Source: Dyadobacter bucti (GTDB taxonomy: Bacteria; Bacteroidota; Bacteroidia; Cytophagales; Spirosomataceae). Taken from it: DNA of 64,000 nucleotides. The first letter of the stretch is position 1. Each line of letters starts with the position of its first letter. The notes beneath the pieces are model-generated. The model was not told where the DNA came from and did no database searches. It saw only the letters and a program-made list of their open reading frames with translations. The translations under genes and the position numbers were made by a program. Positions 36,529 through 46,323 of the stretch are shown in pieces. The DNA lies in the NCBI RefSeq assembly GCF_005869225.1, contig NZ_SWFP01000002.1, forward strand, positions 62,001 to 126,000, written 5' to 3'.

Positions 36529-38865
36529 ATGAAAAATTTACGCAACGTACTATTTTACATTGTCACAATCGGCGCTTTTTCAGCCCTGCTATACACCTTC
36601 ATGTACCAGGGCCGATTCCTCGAAAAAGCTAATATTGCCTCCGCCGCCTCAGCCCTGAACAATACCTCTTCCTGGGATCAGTTCCTGGATACCTTTGTTC
36701 ACAACCTCACCCATCCGCTCGCTATCCTCTTAATGCAAATCATCACTATCATCCTCGTTGCGAGGATTTTTGGTTTTTTGTGTAAAAAAATCGGGCAGCC
36801 GACCGTTATCGGCGAAATTGCCGCCGGTATCTTCCTCGGTCCGTCATTCGCCGGAATGTATTTTCCGGAATTTTCTTCATTCATGTTTCCTACCCAGTCG
36901 CTCGGCAATCTTCAGTTCCTGAGCCAGATCGGCCTGATCCTTTTCATGTTCATCATCGGCATGGAACTCGACCTCAAAACCCTTAAAACAAAAGCACAGG
37001 AAGCAATTGTCATCAGCCACGCCAGCATCATTTTTCCGTTTGCATTAGGTGTCGGGCTGGCTTTGTACATCTACAAACAATTTGCGCCGGACGGTATCAG
37101 TTTTCTTTCATTTTCACTTTTTATAGGTATAGCACTGAGTATCACGGCATTTCCGGTGCTTGCGCGTATCGTTCAGGAAAGAGGTTTGTCCAAAACAAAG
37201 CTCGGTACTATGGTGATCACCTGCGCTGCTACCGATGATATTACCGCCTGGTGCATCCTTGCAGCCGTTATTGCGATCGTCAAAGCAGGCTCATTTATCA
37301 GTTCTATCTACACCATTATCCTGGCCGGGGCTTACGTTTTGCTGATGATGAAAGCCGTAAAACCTTTCCTGCAAAGGCTCGGCGACCATTATTCTTACAA
37401 AGAAGGTCTTACCAAACCCGTGGTGGCGGTGTTTTTCGTTGTGCTCCTGCTATCTTCTTATTGCACCGAGGTGATCGGCATTCACGCGCTTTTCGGCGCA
37501 TTTATGGCCGGAGTGATTATGCCGAGCAATCAGCGTTTCAGAAACCTTTTCATCGAGAAGGTAGAGGATGTTTCCATGGTGCTGCTGCTTCCGCTCTTTT
37601 TTGTATTTACAGGATTGAGAACCCAGATCGGACTTTTGAATGACGCTTACCTCTGGCAGGTTACCGCCCTTATCACCGCGGCAGCCGTTGTTGGTAAATT
37701 TGTAGGAAGTACGGTGGCCGCGAAATTTGTAAACCAGTCCTGGCGCGACAGCCTGATCATCGGATCACTGATGAATACAAGGGGATTGATGGAGCTGGTA
37801 GTACTCAATATCGGCTATGACATCGGCGTGCTCTCTCCCGAAATATTTGCGATGATGGTGATTATGGCGCTGTTCACCACCTGCATGACAGGCCCGGCCC
37901 TCGACCTGATCGACAAATTCATGCCTGAAAAAAAACAAAACGACTTCATTTCCAGTCTGGAACCCAGCCGGTTTACGATATTGATTGCATTTGCAAGCCC
38001 TCAAGGTGGCCGTAAAATGCTCCGTATCAGCAATTTGCTGGTTGAAAAAGACGCCTCTGACACCAATGTCACTGCCCTGCATCTCTCGCCCAGCAGCTAT
38101 CTCAACCAAGTCAATACAGAAGAATACCAGCACGAAACATTCCGCCCGATTCAGGAAGAAGCCCGGAAGCTCCGCCTGCCGTTTGTTTCCCTGTTCAAGC
38201 CATCCCAAAGTATCGAACATGATATCATCGAAACCGCTAATTCAGGGGAATTCGATATGCTCATGATCGGAATCGGCCGGTCGGTTTTTGAAGGGACTTT
38301 CCTGGGAAAAGTATTGGGTTTTACCAACAAAATAATCAGCCCGGAAAGGCTTTTTGATACAATAACCGGCAAAAAACGGTTTTTCCATCAGGATGTTTTC
38401 GACGAACGTACCAGCCACATTCTCAAATCTGTAAAAGTGCCGGTAGGGATCCTGATCGAAAAAGACCTTGGAAAAGCCGAGGACATATTTATCCCGATAT
38501 TTTCGGAAAAAGATCATTTCCTGCTTCAACTGGCGCAAAAAATCGTTCGCACCGAATCCGTGAACATTATCATCCTCGACCCTTTCGGGTACATCGAAAT
38601 GCATGCGGAGATCAAAGACACCATCCTGGAAATCGGGACAATCGCGCCGGGGCGTGTGGTGCTGCACAATGAAAAGGCACTGGAAAAGGATTTTATGCAA
38701 AAACAGGACCTGATGATCATTGGCCTCGACAGCTGGAAACAAGCTGTGGAATCGCATAGCCTGTGGCTTTCCTATTCCCCTTCCGTGCTGATCGTCAACG
38801 CTCCCCATGCTGCAAACTTTCCTGCAAGCGCAGATATGAGCATACTTGAGGCGGCCAAAATATAG
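36529..38865 (+). CDS. cation:proton antiporter (CPA2/KefB-like) with C-terminal USP-like domains
   Basis: About 778 residues from ATG at 36529 (a TTG 27 bp upstream is in frame but less likely). One helix near the N-terminus is followed by a loop of about 40 residues, then the Na+/H+ exchanger domain (about 65-430): KKIGQPTVIGEIAAGIFLGP, LFMFIIGMELDLKTLKTKAQ, SITAFPVLARIVQERGLSKT and the ion-site CAATDDITAW (tandem Asp), then GAFMAGVIMPSNQRF and LMNTRGLMELVVLNIGYDIG. The last 300 residues are cytoplasmic and resemble two universal-stress-type domains (FTILIAFASPQGGRKMLRIS; FDMLMIGIGRSVFEG). Predicted inner-membrane K+ or Na+/H+ exchange. The next gene, with a cyclic-nucleotide domain, follows after 42 bp. 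Confidence 0.93.
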   Translation: MKNLRNVLFYIVTIGAFSALLYTFMYQGRFLEKANIASAASALNNTSSWDQFLDTFVHNLTHPLAILLMQIITIILVARIFGFLCKKIGQPTVIGEIAAGIFLGPSFAGMYFPEFSSFMFPTQSLGNLQFLSQIGLILFMFIIGMELDLKTLKTKAQEAIVISHASIIFPFALGVGLALYIYKQFAPDGISFLSFSLFIGIALSITAFPVLARIVQERGLSKTKLGTMVITCAATDDITAWCILAAVIAIVKAGSFISSIYTIILAGAYVLLMMKAVKPFLQRLGDHYSYKEGLTKPVVAVFFVVLLLSSYCTEVIGIHALFGAFMAGVIMPSNQRFRNLFIEKVEDVSMVLLLPLFFVFTGLRTQIGLLNDAYLWQVTALITAAAVVGKFVGSTVAAKFVNQSWRDSLIIGSLMNTRGLMELVVLNIGYDIGVLSPEIFAMMVIMALFTTCMTGPALDLIDKFMPEKKQNDFISSLEPSRFTILIAFASPQGGRKMLRISNLLVEKDASDTNVTALHLSPSSYLNQVNTEEYQHETFRPIQEEARKLRLPFVSLFKPSQSIEHDIIETANSGEFDMLMIGIGRSVFEGTFLGKVLGFTNKIISPERLFDTITGKKRFFHQDVFDERTSHILKSVKVPVGILIEKDLGKAEDIFIPIFSEKDHFLLQLAQKIVRTESVNIIILDPFGYIEMHAEIKDTILEIGTIAPGRVVLHNEKALEKDFMQKQDLMIIGLDSWKQAVESHSLWLSYSPSVLIVNAPHAANFPASADMSILEAAKI

Positions 38866-38881
38866 GCCGCTAACCTTTTTT
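38851..38881 (+). terminator. possible weak terminator overlapping the antiporter stop codon
   Basis: GCGGCC (38851-38856) and GGCCGC (38865-38870) form a 6-bp GC stem around the stop codon, and a run of T follows at about 38875-38881. The next gene starts 27 bp later, so read-through is likely to be at least partial. Confidence 0.4.
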
Positions 38882-38907
38882 CCATGAGCTAAGTTAGCAC
38901 CCATTTT

Positions 38908-41900
38908 ATGATGTCATTTATCAGGAACAACAGGTTTTTCGGGAACATCAACCCGCAGACGATCCTGTTCTTCTTCCATAATTTTTTTATCAATGTCGGT
39001 ACCACGCTGGTGTATGTGTCGGCCAACGTACTCCTCCTCGAAAACCATCCCGAGTATTCCCTACCCATCGCATACATCGCCGCCGCACTGACGGTGATGG
39101 TCGCCGGAAAGATATACGCGTATTTCGAACACCATCTGCTGCTCAAAAAGCTGAGCACCGGTACCATGCTTTCTTCGCTTTTTACGGTGCTGATTGTGAT
39201 GGGACTGCTTTGGAGCGGCCACGGAATCGCTACTGCGATTGCCATTATGGTAGGTTACCGGGTCATTTATCTGCTCATTAACCTGGAATTCTGGGGGTTA
39301 TCTGCCCTTGTTTTCGATGTCCGGCAAAGCAAGCGGCTGTTTAGCGTGATCGGGTCCGGGGATATGCCTGCCAAGGCGCTGGGTGCAGTACTGGCCGTGC
39401 TCATCCACTCTCCTTCCGTACTGATGATCCTGCTGGTGATATCGCTGGCGTTCTTTGCGCTGGCGTTTTACACTCAGCTCCTTACATTCAGATACACAGA
39501 AATTCCCAATCCGCACCATGCGCGGCCCCGCAAGGCGATTTCGTCCGATTCGGAGATTATAAGAAAGTATTTCGGGGGGAACAAACTGCTGACTTCGCTA
39601 TGTCTGGGAATGGTGGCTATAGCAGCGGCTGCAACCTGGATAGAGTATCATTTTTTTGTCAATGTCAAATACAAATTCCACAGCCAGCACGATGTGATTG
39701 TGTTTGTAGGTAGTTTGTTAACAGCCACTTATGTTATTTCGACATTTGTAAAACTGATATTTTCCGGAAAAACAGTGGAGCGTTTCGGCGTGAAGATCAC
39801 GCTTTACCTGCTGCCGCTCACGACCATTGCCATTTCGCTCGGACTGCTTGTTTCCTCCTATTTCCGGAAAGATGAACCCTCGCTTCTGGTATATTACTGT
39901 GTAGCCTACCTGCTTTTCGAGCTTGTGCGAAGGACAATCTTTGACCCGGTATTCCTGGTCCTTTTCCAGCCATTGTCCACCAAAACCAGATTGAAAGGAC
40001 ATACCCTTGCAAAAGGACTGTTCGAACCCGCGGGGATGCTGATTGCAGGGTTACTGCTGTGGATCGTCTACACCTGGAAACTCGGCGACATCAGCCTGAC
40101 TTTTGACCTTTCGTTGCTTTTTGCGGTGGCCGCCCTGCTCATTTTCAGAAAAGCCTATTCACATTATATTCTGGAACTGAAAAACGCGATCAGCAAAAGA
40201 TTTATCCGAAGTGGCGAAATGGCCTCCCCTGCCGAAGCATTGCCTATTATCGCCGACAATCTTAAAAGTGAAAGGAAAGAGGAAGTCCTGAATGCGATCG
40301 ACTGGCTGGCTAAAAATAAAATGCCGCTATTCCTCAAAAACATTGGTTTCCTGCTCAAAAATCCGGCAATTCCCGTCCGACTGAAAACGCTGCAAACACT
40401 CGCCTCACAGGAAAAACGGGAGCTGTCGCCCTCGTTTCTGCAGTACATTGAACAGGAGCCCGATACTGCCTGCCAGACCCTGGCTGTAAGGATCGCCTGC
40501 GCTTCATCCAGATTATCCGATGAAACCATTGCACGCTTCCTCGCCCATCAGGATCTGGATATTGTAAAAGGCGCGATCATCGGCTGCTGGGAAGCCGGAA
40601 AAGCGCTGCCGCTCGTGCATGGTACCTTGCGCAAGCTGTTTCTTTCCGACAACGAAGAATTGATCCTTGCCGCCCTGGATTGTGTAAAAATAACCGGCAC
40701 GCATTCCTATGAAGACGTTATTAAAAATACCCTCAAAACCGGCTCCGAAAAAGTCCGCGACCGCGCGACGGAAGTCATTGCAGCTTCCGGGTCTACGCAG
40801 CTTTTGCGCGAAATCAAGCCGTTTCTGACAGGGAATTTATCTCGGCCAACGATCATAGCTTTGGTACAATCTGGTGATGCAGGCCCCGGTATTGTCGAAG
40901 AATGGTTGAAAAACGACCCGTCCGGTGAACGTATCCGTATCTTGCTGAAAGCAGCTGAAAAGCACAAGCACGAGTTTATTTTTCAGATACTTTTTAACCT
41001 TATTAAAAATATATACCATTCAAACCTTTCTCCCCAATCGACACTTTTAAATTTCAGCGGGATCAATACCCTCACGCACCAGTCGGCGCTGAAAGCTTTA
41101 TCCAATTATTCGTTATCGTCTGATTATAAAGTTACTATATCCGAATTTGTAGAGCAGGAACTGGTCCATGCCTACCAGATCCTGAACGGAACAGAGGAAA
41201 ATGAAGACGACGCTTCCTGGAATAATGCACTGGATTACGAACTCGAACTGACCGGTCGGCGGTTGTTTTACCTTTTTATGGTACAATACGACAAAGATGC
41301 CGTGCAGAATGCCTGGAAGGGAATCAAGCATTCGTCCAGGGAAAAAAGGGCGAATTCGCTGGAAATGATCGAAAGCCTGCTGCCCCGCACCTTGTACCCC
41401 TCGCTGCACGCACTGTTCGAAGACATTTCGATCCAGAAAAAACGCGAGGCACTGAAACAGTTTGTAGGAAACCAGGAATCAGGCCTTACACTCGTTTCAT
41501 ACATACTGACGCGAAAAGAAAGGTCATTCACTCCCTGGACAATTGCCCTGGCCGTGACAAAAAGTACCCTTGATGAACTGAACCAGGCAGATGCCCGCAG
41601 CTTATCCAATCATCATTCCCGACTGATCCGGGATGCATTCCGGCAAAAAATAATTACGCTCGCCCAACACGGCGATACCCATTTTACTTATTCCGACAGC
41701 ATGAAACATTCCGAAACCCCGCAGCAGATTTCCGAAATGGAAAGGGTCATCGTTTTGAAAAACACCCGCCTTTTCTCTGAAACGCCCGAAAACGTCCTCA
41801 GCTCCATTGCCCCGATCATGAAGGAGGTCAGTTACAGCGACGGGCAGGAGATATTTGCAAAAGGCAGCCTGGGCGATTCTATGTACATCATTTATGCCGG

Positions 41901-42162
41901 TCAGGTCGGGATTTATGATGGAGATAAGCAGCTGGCGCTTTTTGACAAAGGAGAAATTTTCGGCGAACTGGCATTGCTCGATACCGAACCCCGCTCCGCT
42001 ACCACCGTGGCCGAGTCGGATATCCTCGTTTTCAGGATCGATCAGGAAGACTTTTTTGAATTGATGGAAGAGCGGGACGAAATTCTGAAAAACGTGTTAC
42101 GGATACTTTGTCAGCGTATCCGTGTCCAGAACGAAAAAATGAGGCTGCTATCGGCCCACTGA
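38908..42162 (+). CDS. NTT/MFS-like membrane protein with HEAT-like region and C-terminal cyclic-nucleotide-binding domain
   Basis: 1084 residues. The first 430 or so contain about 11-12 membrane helices and resemble the ADP/ATP-translocase (Npt1/Npt2) branch: FFINVGTTLVYVSANVLLLE, FWGLSALVFDVRQSKRLFSV, IGSGDMPAKALGAVLAVL. Residues about 440-930 are a soluble alpha-helical repeat of HEAT type (ALDCVKITGTHSYEDVIKN, VRDRATEVIAASGSTQLL). Residues about 955-1075 are a cyclic-nucleotide-binding domain with a complete phosphate-binding cassette, FGELALLDTEPRSATT (G1019, E1020, R1029), where Glu and Arg contact ribose and phosphate in CRP and PKA. Nucleotide-gated transport or sensing at the inner membrane is an inference. 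The gene overlaps the convergent HD gene by 15 bp. Confidence 0.85.
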   Translation: MMSFIRNNRFFGNINPQTILFFFHNFFINVGTTLVYVSANVLLLENHPEYSLPIAYIAAALTVMVAGKIYAYFEHHLLLKKLSTGTMLSSLFTVLIVMGLLWSGHGIATAIAIMVGYRVIYLLINLEFWGLSALVFDVRQSKRLFSVIGSGDMPAKALGAVLAVLIHSPSVLMILLVISLAFFALAFYTQLLTFRYTEIPNPHHARPRKAISSDSEIIRKYFGGNKLLTSLCLGMVAIAAAATWIEYHFFVNVKYKFHSQHDVIVFVGSLLTATYVISTFVKLIFSGKTVERFGVKITLYLLPLTTIAISLGLLVSSYFRKDEPSLLVYYCVAYLLFELVRRTIFDPVFLVLFQPLSTKTRLKGHTLAKGLFEPAGMLIAGLLLWIVYTWKLGDISLTFDLSLLFAVAALLIFRKAYSHYILELKNAISKRFIRSGEMASPAEALPIIADNLKSERKEEVLNAIDWLAKNKMPLFLKNIGFLLKNPAIPVRLKTLQTLASQEKRELSPSFLQYIEQEPDTACQTLAVRIACASSRLSDETIARFLAHQDLDIVKGAIIGCWEAGKALPLVHGTLRKLFLSDNEELILAALDCVKITGTHSYEDVIKNTLKTGSEKVRDRATEVIAASGSTQLLREIKPFLTGNLSRPTIIALVQSGDAGPGIVEEWLKNDPSGERIRILLKAAEKHKHEFIFQILFNLIKNIYHSNLSPQSTLLNFSGINTLTHQSALKALSNYSLSSDYKVTISEFVEQELVHAYQILNGTEENEDDASWNNALDYELELTGRRLFYLFMVQYDKDAVQNAWKGIKHSSREKRANSLEMIESLLPRTLYPSLHALFEDISIQKKREALKQFVGNQESGLTLVSYILTRKERSFTPWTIALAVTKSTLDELNQADARSLSNHHSRLIRDAFRQKIITLAQHGDTHFTYSDSMKHSETPQQISEMERVIVLKNTRLFSETPENVLSSIAPIMKEVSYSDGQEIFAKGSLGDSMYIIYAGQVGIYDGDKQLALFDKGEIFGELALLDTEPRSATTVAESDILVFRIDQEDFFELMEERDEILKNVLRILCQRIRVQNEKMRLLSAH

Positions 42163-42732
42163 TTTGCTCAGGCGATCAAGATGTTGCTGTTTCAAAGCGT
42201 CCCGCTTTTTGCGGGCGGATGCTGTCCAGTATTGGTGCGTTTCCAGAAACCTGATCTGGGTCGCAATCCAGGCTGCTGGATCTTCAATCAGCCCGCGTTT
42301 TTTTAGCTCCTGAAACAATGTTTCCGCCACCGGCCAGTAATCTTCCCTGCCCAGATAATCCAGATCGGCATCACAAATAATCTGCTCCAGATGTGTCTGG
42401 GGACTTTGTGGCAATTTCGTAGCCGTGATCATGCCCACAATTTCAGCAATTTGCTCTGACTTGTATCCGAAGTCCGGCAGCACTTCCGCTGCGATCCGGC
42501 AGCTCTCGGCTTCATGCCCCTGATATGCATATAAAAACCCGCAGTCGTGGTACAGACTTGCGGTTTTAAGCAAAATAAGATCTTCGTTTTCGCTGATACC
42601 CTCTTCCTCCGCCAGCGCAGATGCCGCCTGCGCTACATCCAGGGTGTGGTGCAGGCCGTGGTAATACAGTGAATCCGCCAGGCCGGTCCGGAGCCGGTCA
42701 AGAATATATGCTTCCGCCCTTTCAAATTCCAT
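42148..42732 (-). CDS. HD-domain phosphohydrolase-like protein
   Basis: 194 residues, cytoplasmic. The HD metal motif is complete: H in YHGLHHTLDV (about 24-33), the HD pair in ASLYHDCGFLY, a further His in GHEAESCRIA and the distal Asp in CDADLDYLGRED. This arrangement matches small bacterial HD hydrolases of nucleotides, including proteins annotated as phosphodiesterases or (p)ppGpp/dNTP-like hydrolases. Its start ATG overlaps the stop of the receiver-cyclase gene (TAATG), so the two are translationally coupled. Degradation of the cyclase product is therefore an attractive inference, but the substrate is unproven. Confidence 0.88.
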   Translation of the reverse strand: MEFERAEAYILDRLRTGLADSLYYHGLHHTLDVAQAASALAEEEGISENEDLILLKTASLYHDCGFLYAYQGHEAESCRIAAEVLPDFGYKSEQIAEIVGMITATKLPQSPQTHLEQIICDADLDYLGREDYWPVAETLFQELKKRGLIEDPAAWIATQIRFLETHQYWTASARKKRDALKQQHLDRLSKSVGR

Positions 42733-43778
42733 TATTCCAGAACTTCATAAATATTCACGGTACCGGCTTTGTTTTTCAGACTTACTTCACCGATCAGATT
42801 GCACTTAAATGCCTCCTTGATAAGTAAATAGCCCGCCTCAGGTAGTACCACCTGACCCGGCTTGGCTATCGACTGCAGGCGTTGCGCGGTGTTAACGGCA
42901 TCGCCTATCACGGTATAATCCAGCCGTTTCAAAGCCGCAGAACCGATATTTCCTGAAACCATTTCACCCGAATTGATACCAATCGCCACTTTGGGAAAAT
43001 AACCCGACTGATCGGACAATTCTTCTTTGAAACTATTGATCTGGTTGCGCACAGCGAGGGAGGATTCAACCGCCCGGTCGAGATGATATTCGCCCCGGAA
43101 AACGGCCATAACAGCGTCTCCCATGAATTTATCAACCAGTCCGCCCTGCGCAATGATCTCTTTCACCATCACATCAAAATACTTGTTGATCAGCCTCACA
43201 ACCGTGTCGGGCGGCTCCTGCTCGGAAATAGTCGTAAATCCGCACATGTCCATAAACACCACCGTAGCCTCAATATTTTCGCTCGACATCAGTGATTTTC
43301 CAAACGAATCCTGGGTCATAAACTGCAATACCGACGCGTCCACATACATCCGCAGGATATCATTTTCCCTGACGGCCCTTAATGTTTCTTTGAGCTGGGC
43401 AACGTATTTCAGGGTCTTTTCCATCGTCACTTCAAGATCCTTGAAATCAATGGGTTTCGTCAGAAAATCGAAGGCACCCCGGTTCATGGCCGTGCGGATA
43501 TTATCCATGTCGCCATAAGCCGAAACAATCACGGATTTAAGCAGCGGACTTACTTCGCTCAGGTGCATCAGCAGCGTCAGTCCGTCCATTTCGGGCATAT
43601 TGATATCACTCAGCACCATATCAATATCCGGATTGGCATCCAGCGTTTCGAGCGCCCTGGCACCATTTTCGGCAAAAACAAATTCATATTCCTGCTCACG
43701 GATCTGCCTTCGGAATTTCTGCTTGATCAGCAGCTGAAGGTCCGCTTCGTCATCCACAACCAGTATTTTAGATTTCAT
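42732..43778 (-). CDS. response regulator with class III adenylate/guanylate cyclase output domain
   Basis: 348 residues. The receiver domain (1-125) has the acidic pair D9/D10, phosphoacceptor D58 (SDINMP) and K108 (TKP). A helical linker (about 125-165) leads to a class III cyclase domain (about 168-348). Its metal ligands D177 (FMDMCGF) and D221 ([10 protein letters not shown]), base-selecting K217 and T289 ([11 protein letters not shown]), and transition-state N296 and R300 are all present. The Lys/Thr pair with a [10 protein letters not shown] motif is typical of class IIIb adenylate cyclases, so cAMP is the predicted product. It is cytoplasmic, probably phosphorylated by the kinase(s) of this operon, and coupled to the HD gene. 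Confidence 0.94.
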   Translation of the reverse strand: MKSKILVVDDEADLQLLIKQKFRRQIREQEYEFVFAENGARALETLDANPDIDMVLSDINMPEMDGLTLLMHLSEVSPLLKSVIVSAYGDMDNIRTAMNRGAFDFLTKPIDFKDLEVTMEKTLKYVAQLKETLRAVRENDILRMYVDASVLQFMTQDSFGKSLMSSENIEATVVFMDMCGFTTISEQEPPDTVVRLINKYFDVMVKEIIAQGGLVDKFMGDAVMAVFRGEYHLDRAVESSLAVRNQINSFKEELSDQSGYFPKVAIGINSGEMVSGNIGSAALKRLDYTVIGDAVNTAQRLQSIAKPGQVVLPEAGYLLIKEAFKCNLIGEVSLKNKAGTVNIYEVLE

Positions 43779-43815
43779 ATCAGCATATTCATTTTCAGTG
43801 CCTTACATGTACTAT

Positions 43816-44196
43816 TCACGATAGTGGCAGCTGCATCAGTTTTTCTTTTAGTTCGGGGAAATTCACGGGCTTGGTCAGGAAATCGTCCGCGCCCAGCTTC
43901 ATCGCCTGATCGTGGTTTTGACTGTCCCCATAAGCCGTGATCATCATCACTTGTGGCGGGGCCGTAGGGAAATCCTTGCGGATGGATTTCAAAAGTTCGA
44001 TGCCGCTCATGCCGGGCATATTGATGTCAGAAAGGATCATAACAACCTCGGAAGGATGTTCAGCCAGAAATTGCAAGGCTTCTTCACCGGAAAAAGCAAA
44101 GGAAAAAGCGAACTGCCCGCTGCGGATCTCTTTTCTGAATTTTTGCTCAAAAAGCGACTTTACATCTTCTTCGTCATCAACGACCAGTATTTTCAT
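43816..44196 (-). CDS. single-domain response regulator (CheY-like receiver)
   Basis: 126 residues, a receiver only, with D7/D8, phosphoacceptor D57 (LSDINMPGM), T88 in ITAYGD and K109 (LTKPVNFPEL). It is closely related in sequence to the receiver of the cyclase gene 37 bp downstream (both start KILVVDDE and share the LSDINMP and FDFLTKP-like stretches), pointing to duplication within the operon. With no output domain it may act as a phosphate sink or adaptor between the 7TM kinase 51 bp upstream and the receiver-cyclase. Confidence 0.93.
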   Translation of the reverse strand: MKILVVDDEEDVKSLFEQKFRKEIRSGQFAFSFAFSGEEALQFLAEHPSEVVMILSDINMPGMSGIELLKSIRKDFPTAPPQVMMITAYGDSQNHDQAMKLGADDFLTKPVNFPELKEKLMQLPLS

Positions 44197-44247
44197 AGGA
44201 AGAAATCATTGTTACAGATCATAAAAATAGGGTTTCAACCTTAATAA

Positions 44248-46314
44248 TCATACTGGAATGGTAACGATGAACTCGGAGCCTTTACCAATCTCGCTTTCCA
44301 CTTCCAGCCGTCCGTTGTGGCCTTTCACCAGGATTTCGTAGCTGAGCGACAAGCCAAGCCCTGTGCCCTGGCCGGTTGGTTTGGTAGAAAAGAATGGCTG
44401 AAAGATCTTTTGACGGATGTTTTCGGGAATGCCTCTGCCATTGTCTTTTACCCGGATTTCAACAAACTCCGCAAGCCTTCTCGTGCTTACCGATACAGTT
44501 GGTTTGAACTCCGGCTCCTCTTTTTTCCGCTCATTTACAGCATAAAAGGCGTTGTTGATCAGATTGAGCAAAACGCGGCCAATGTCCTGGGCCACAACAT
44601 GGATCTTGCCAACTGCCGGGTCACCGCTGAAATTAAATTCTGCATTAAAGGTCTTGTCTTTTGCCCGCAAACCATGGTACGACAGCCTCAGATATTCATT
44701 GGCCAGCGCATTGATATCCGTCGGTTCCTTGTGCCCGGTACTTGCCCTCGAATGTTCCAGCATACCCTTTACAATCGCATCCGCCCGCTTTCCATGATGC
44801 GTAATTTTCCGAAGATTCTCCCCCAAATCATTCAACAAAGCATCCTCTTCCCCCCTTTCCTCCCTTGTCTCCATAAACTCCTCCAAAAGCTCCGTGCTCA
44901 CCTCCGAAAAGTTGTTGACAAAATTCAGCGGATTCTGTATTTCATGCGCGATGCCGGCAGTAAGTTCTCCCAGTGAAGCCATTTTTTCGGCCTGTATCAG
45001 CTGGTTCTGGACTGCTTTGAGGTTGTTGAGCGAATTGTTCAACTCGGCGGTGCGCTCGGCTACTTTCTGTTCCAGCGACGCATTTTGCTCCCTCACGATC
45101 TTTTCGTTTTCCAGTGTTTTTTCAAGAAGCTGCTGCTGGGCTTCGATACGGTCTTTTTCAAGGTCTTTCTTTTCCCACTCAAAACGTTTTGACAAAAGAT
45201 AAGAAAGAATAAATATCTCGATCAGGATAGCCACCGACACGTGACTGATCTCAAAAAAGTAGGGAGGGAAGCCGGTCTGGATGTACACCGCTTCCACGAT
45301 CACAATGGCGCAAAAGATAAAATAAGTGAGGGCAAGGTAGTAACCCAGCACATTGCCTTTTTTCCCAACCATAATCCCCAGCGTCACAATCAGCGCAAAG
45401 GAAGCCACGGCATTGATCTGGTTAAAAATCAATACCTGCATCATGGGCATAAACTGGCTTATGACTACCGAAACGACGAAATAACCAAATGCCCAGAGCG
45501 AAAACCGGTAAAACCATGGAATGTACTTTTTGACTTCCAGAAACCGCGTGCAGTACAGCCACAACACCGGAATGTTGACAGCCGGAATGAGCATGTACCA
45601 GAACATCATGTCGGGCCGGGAGAAGAAATACGGCAGGTAACCATCCATGACACAGGCCGTGGTGGCCGCGTAAATGGCCACAATCAGCGCATAATGCAGG
45701 TAGGAACGCCGCCTGAACGACAGGAACAGAAGGATGTTATTGATAATGACAAAAAGCAAAACGCCTTCGTAGAGGCCGTAGATCATCTTTTGGCGGTTGG
45801 CCTTGATCTCGTATACTTTCTCCTTCCAGATCCTGATCGGTACCGGGTTGGTATATGACCTGAACCTTACATAAAACTCGTGGTTGCCGGCAGGCAGCGG
45901 AAAAAGCTGGAAATGGTGCCGGATCACCTTTTCGTCCAGCCCCGCCGTATAACCCGAATGGTACAACTGCCATTGTCCGTCAGGCTTTTTGAAATAAAGA
46001 TCAGTAACTGGCAAATGCGCCTGGGCGAGTTCCAGCCACAACGTTTCATTTGTTTTATTGACCAACGAAAATTTGAGCCAGTAAAAAGATTCAGTAAACC
46101 CGAAATTGAGGATCGTCTTGTCAGAAGGTTTGAATTGTGACGCCATGCCCGCCCCGCTCACCTGCTCAATGGTGAGCTTGCCTTCCTTGTCTTCCAGCAG
46201 CATTACCTTTTTCCCAATGTCGATAAAACTGCTTTTCCCATCCCAAATCACCTCGGCCGACAATGCCGGGAGCGAACAAAACACCAAACAGATGAGCAGG
46301 TAAAGCTTGTTCAT
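44248..46314 (-). CDS. 7TMR-DISM sensor histidine kinase
   Basis: 688 residues. A signal peptide (ending PALSAE) precedes a periplasmic 7TMR-DISMED2 beta-sandwich (about 25-170; FYWLKFSLVNKTNETLWLEL, HEFYVRFRSYTNPVPIRIW), then seven membrane helices (about 180-390), a coiled coil (about 390-440; DLEKDRIEAQQQLLEKTLEN) and the kinase core with phosphoacceptor H457 (GIAHEIQNPLNFVNNF), N-box LLNLINNAFYAV, G1 VKDNGRGIP and G2 GQGTGLGLSLS. The DISMED2 domain is thought to bind carbohydrates. It is the likely phosphodonor for the receiver 51 bp downstream. The H-box and linker are nearly the same as in the kinase at 48771. Confidence 0.95.
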   Translation of the reverse strand: MNKLYLLICLVFCSLPALSAEVIWDGKSSFIDIGKKVMLLEDKEGKLTIEQVSGAGMASQFKPSDKTILNFGFTESFYWLKFSLVNKTNETLWLELAQAHLPVTDLYFKKPDGQWQLYHSGYTAGLDEKVIRHHFQLFPLPAGNHEFYVRFRSYTNPVPIRIWKEKVYEIKANRQKMIYGLYEGVLLFVIINNILLFLSFRRRSYLHYALIVAIYAATTACVMDGYLPYFFSRPDMMFWYMLIPAVNIPVLWLYCTRFLEVKKYIPWFYRFSLWAFGYFVVSVVISQFMPMMQVLIFNQINAVASFALIVTLGIMVGKKGNVLGYYLALTYFIFCAIVIVEAVYIQTGFPPYFFEISHVSVAILIEIFILSYLLSKRFEWEKKDLEKDRIEAQQQLLEKTLENEKIVREQNASLEQKVAERTAELNNSLNNLKAVQNQLIQAEKMASLGELTAGIAHEIQNPLNFVNNFSEVSTELLEEFMETREERGEEDALLNDLGENLRKITHHGKRADAIVKGMLEHSRASTGHKEPTDINALANEYLRLSYHGLRAKDKTFNAEFNFSGDPAVGKIHVVAQDIGRVLLNLINNAFYAVNERKKEEPEFKPTVSVSTRRLAEFVEIRVKDNGRGIPENIRQKIFQPFFSTKPTGQGTGLGLSLSYEILVKGHNGRLEVESEIGKGSEFIVTIPV

Positions 46315-46323
46315 AGGCGGAAA

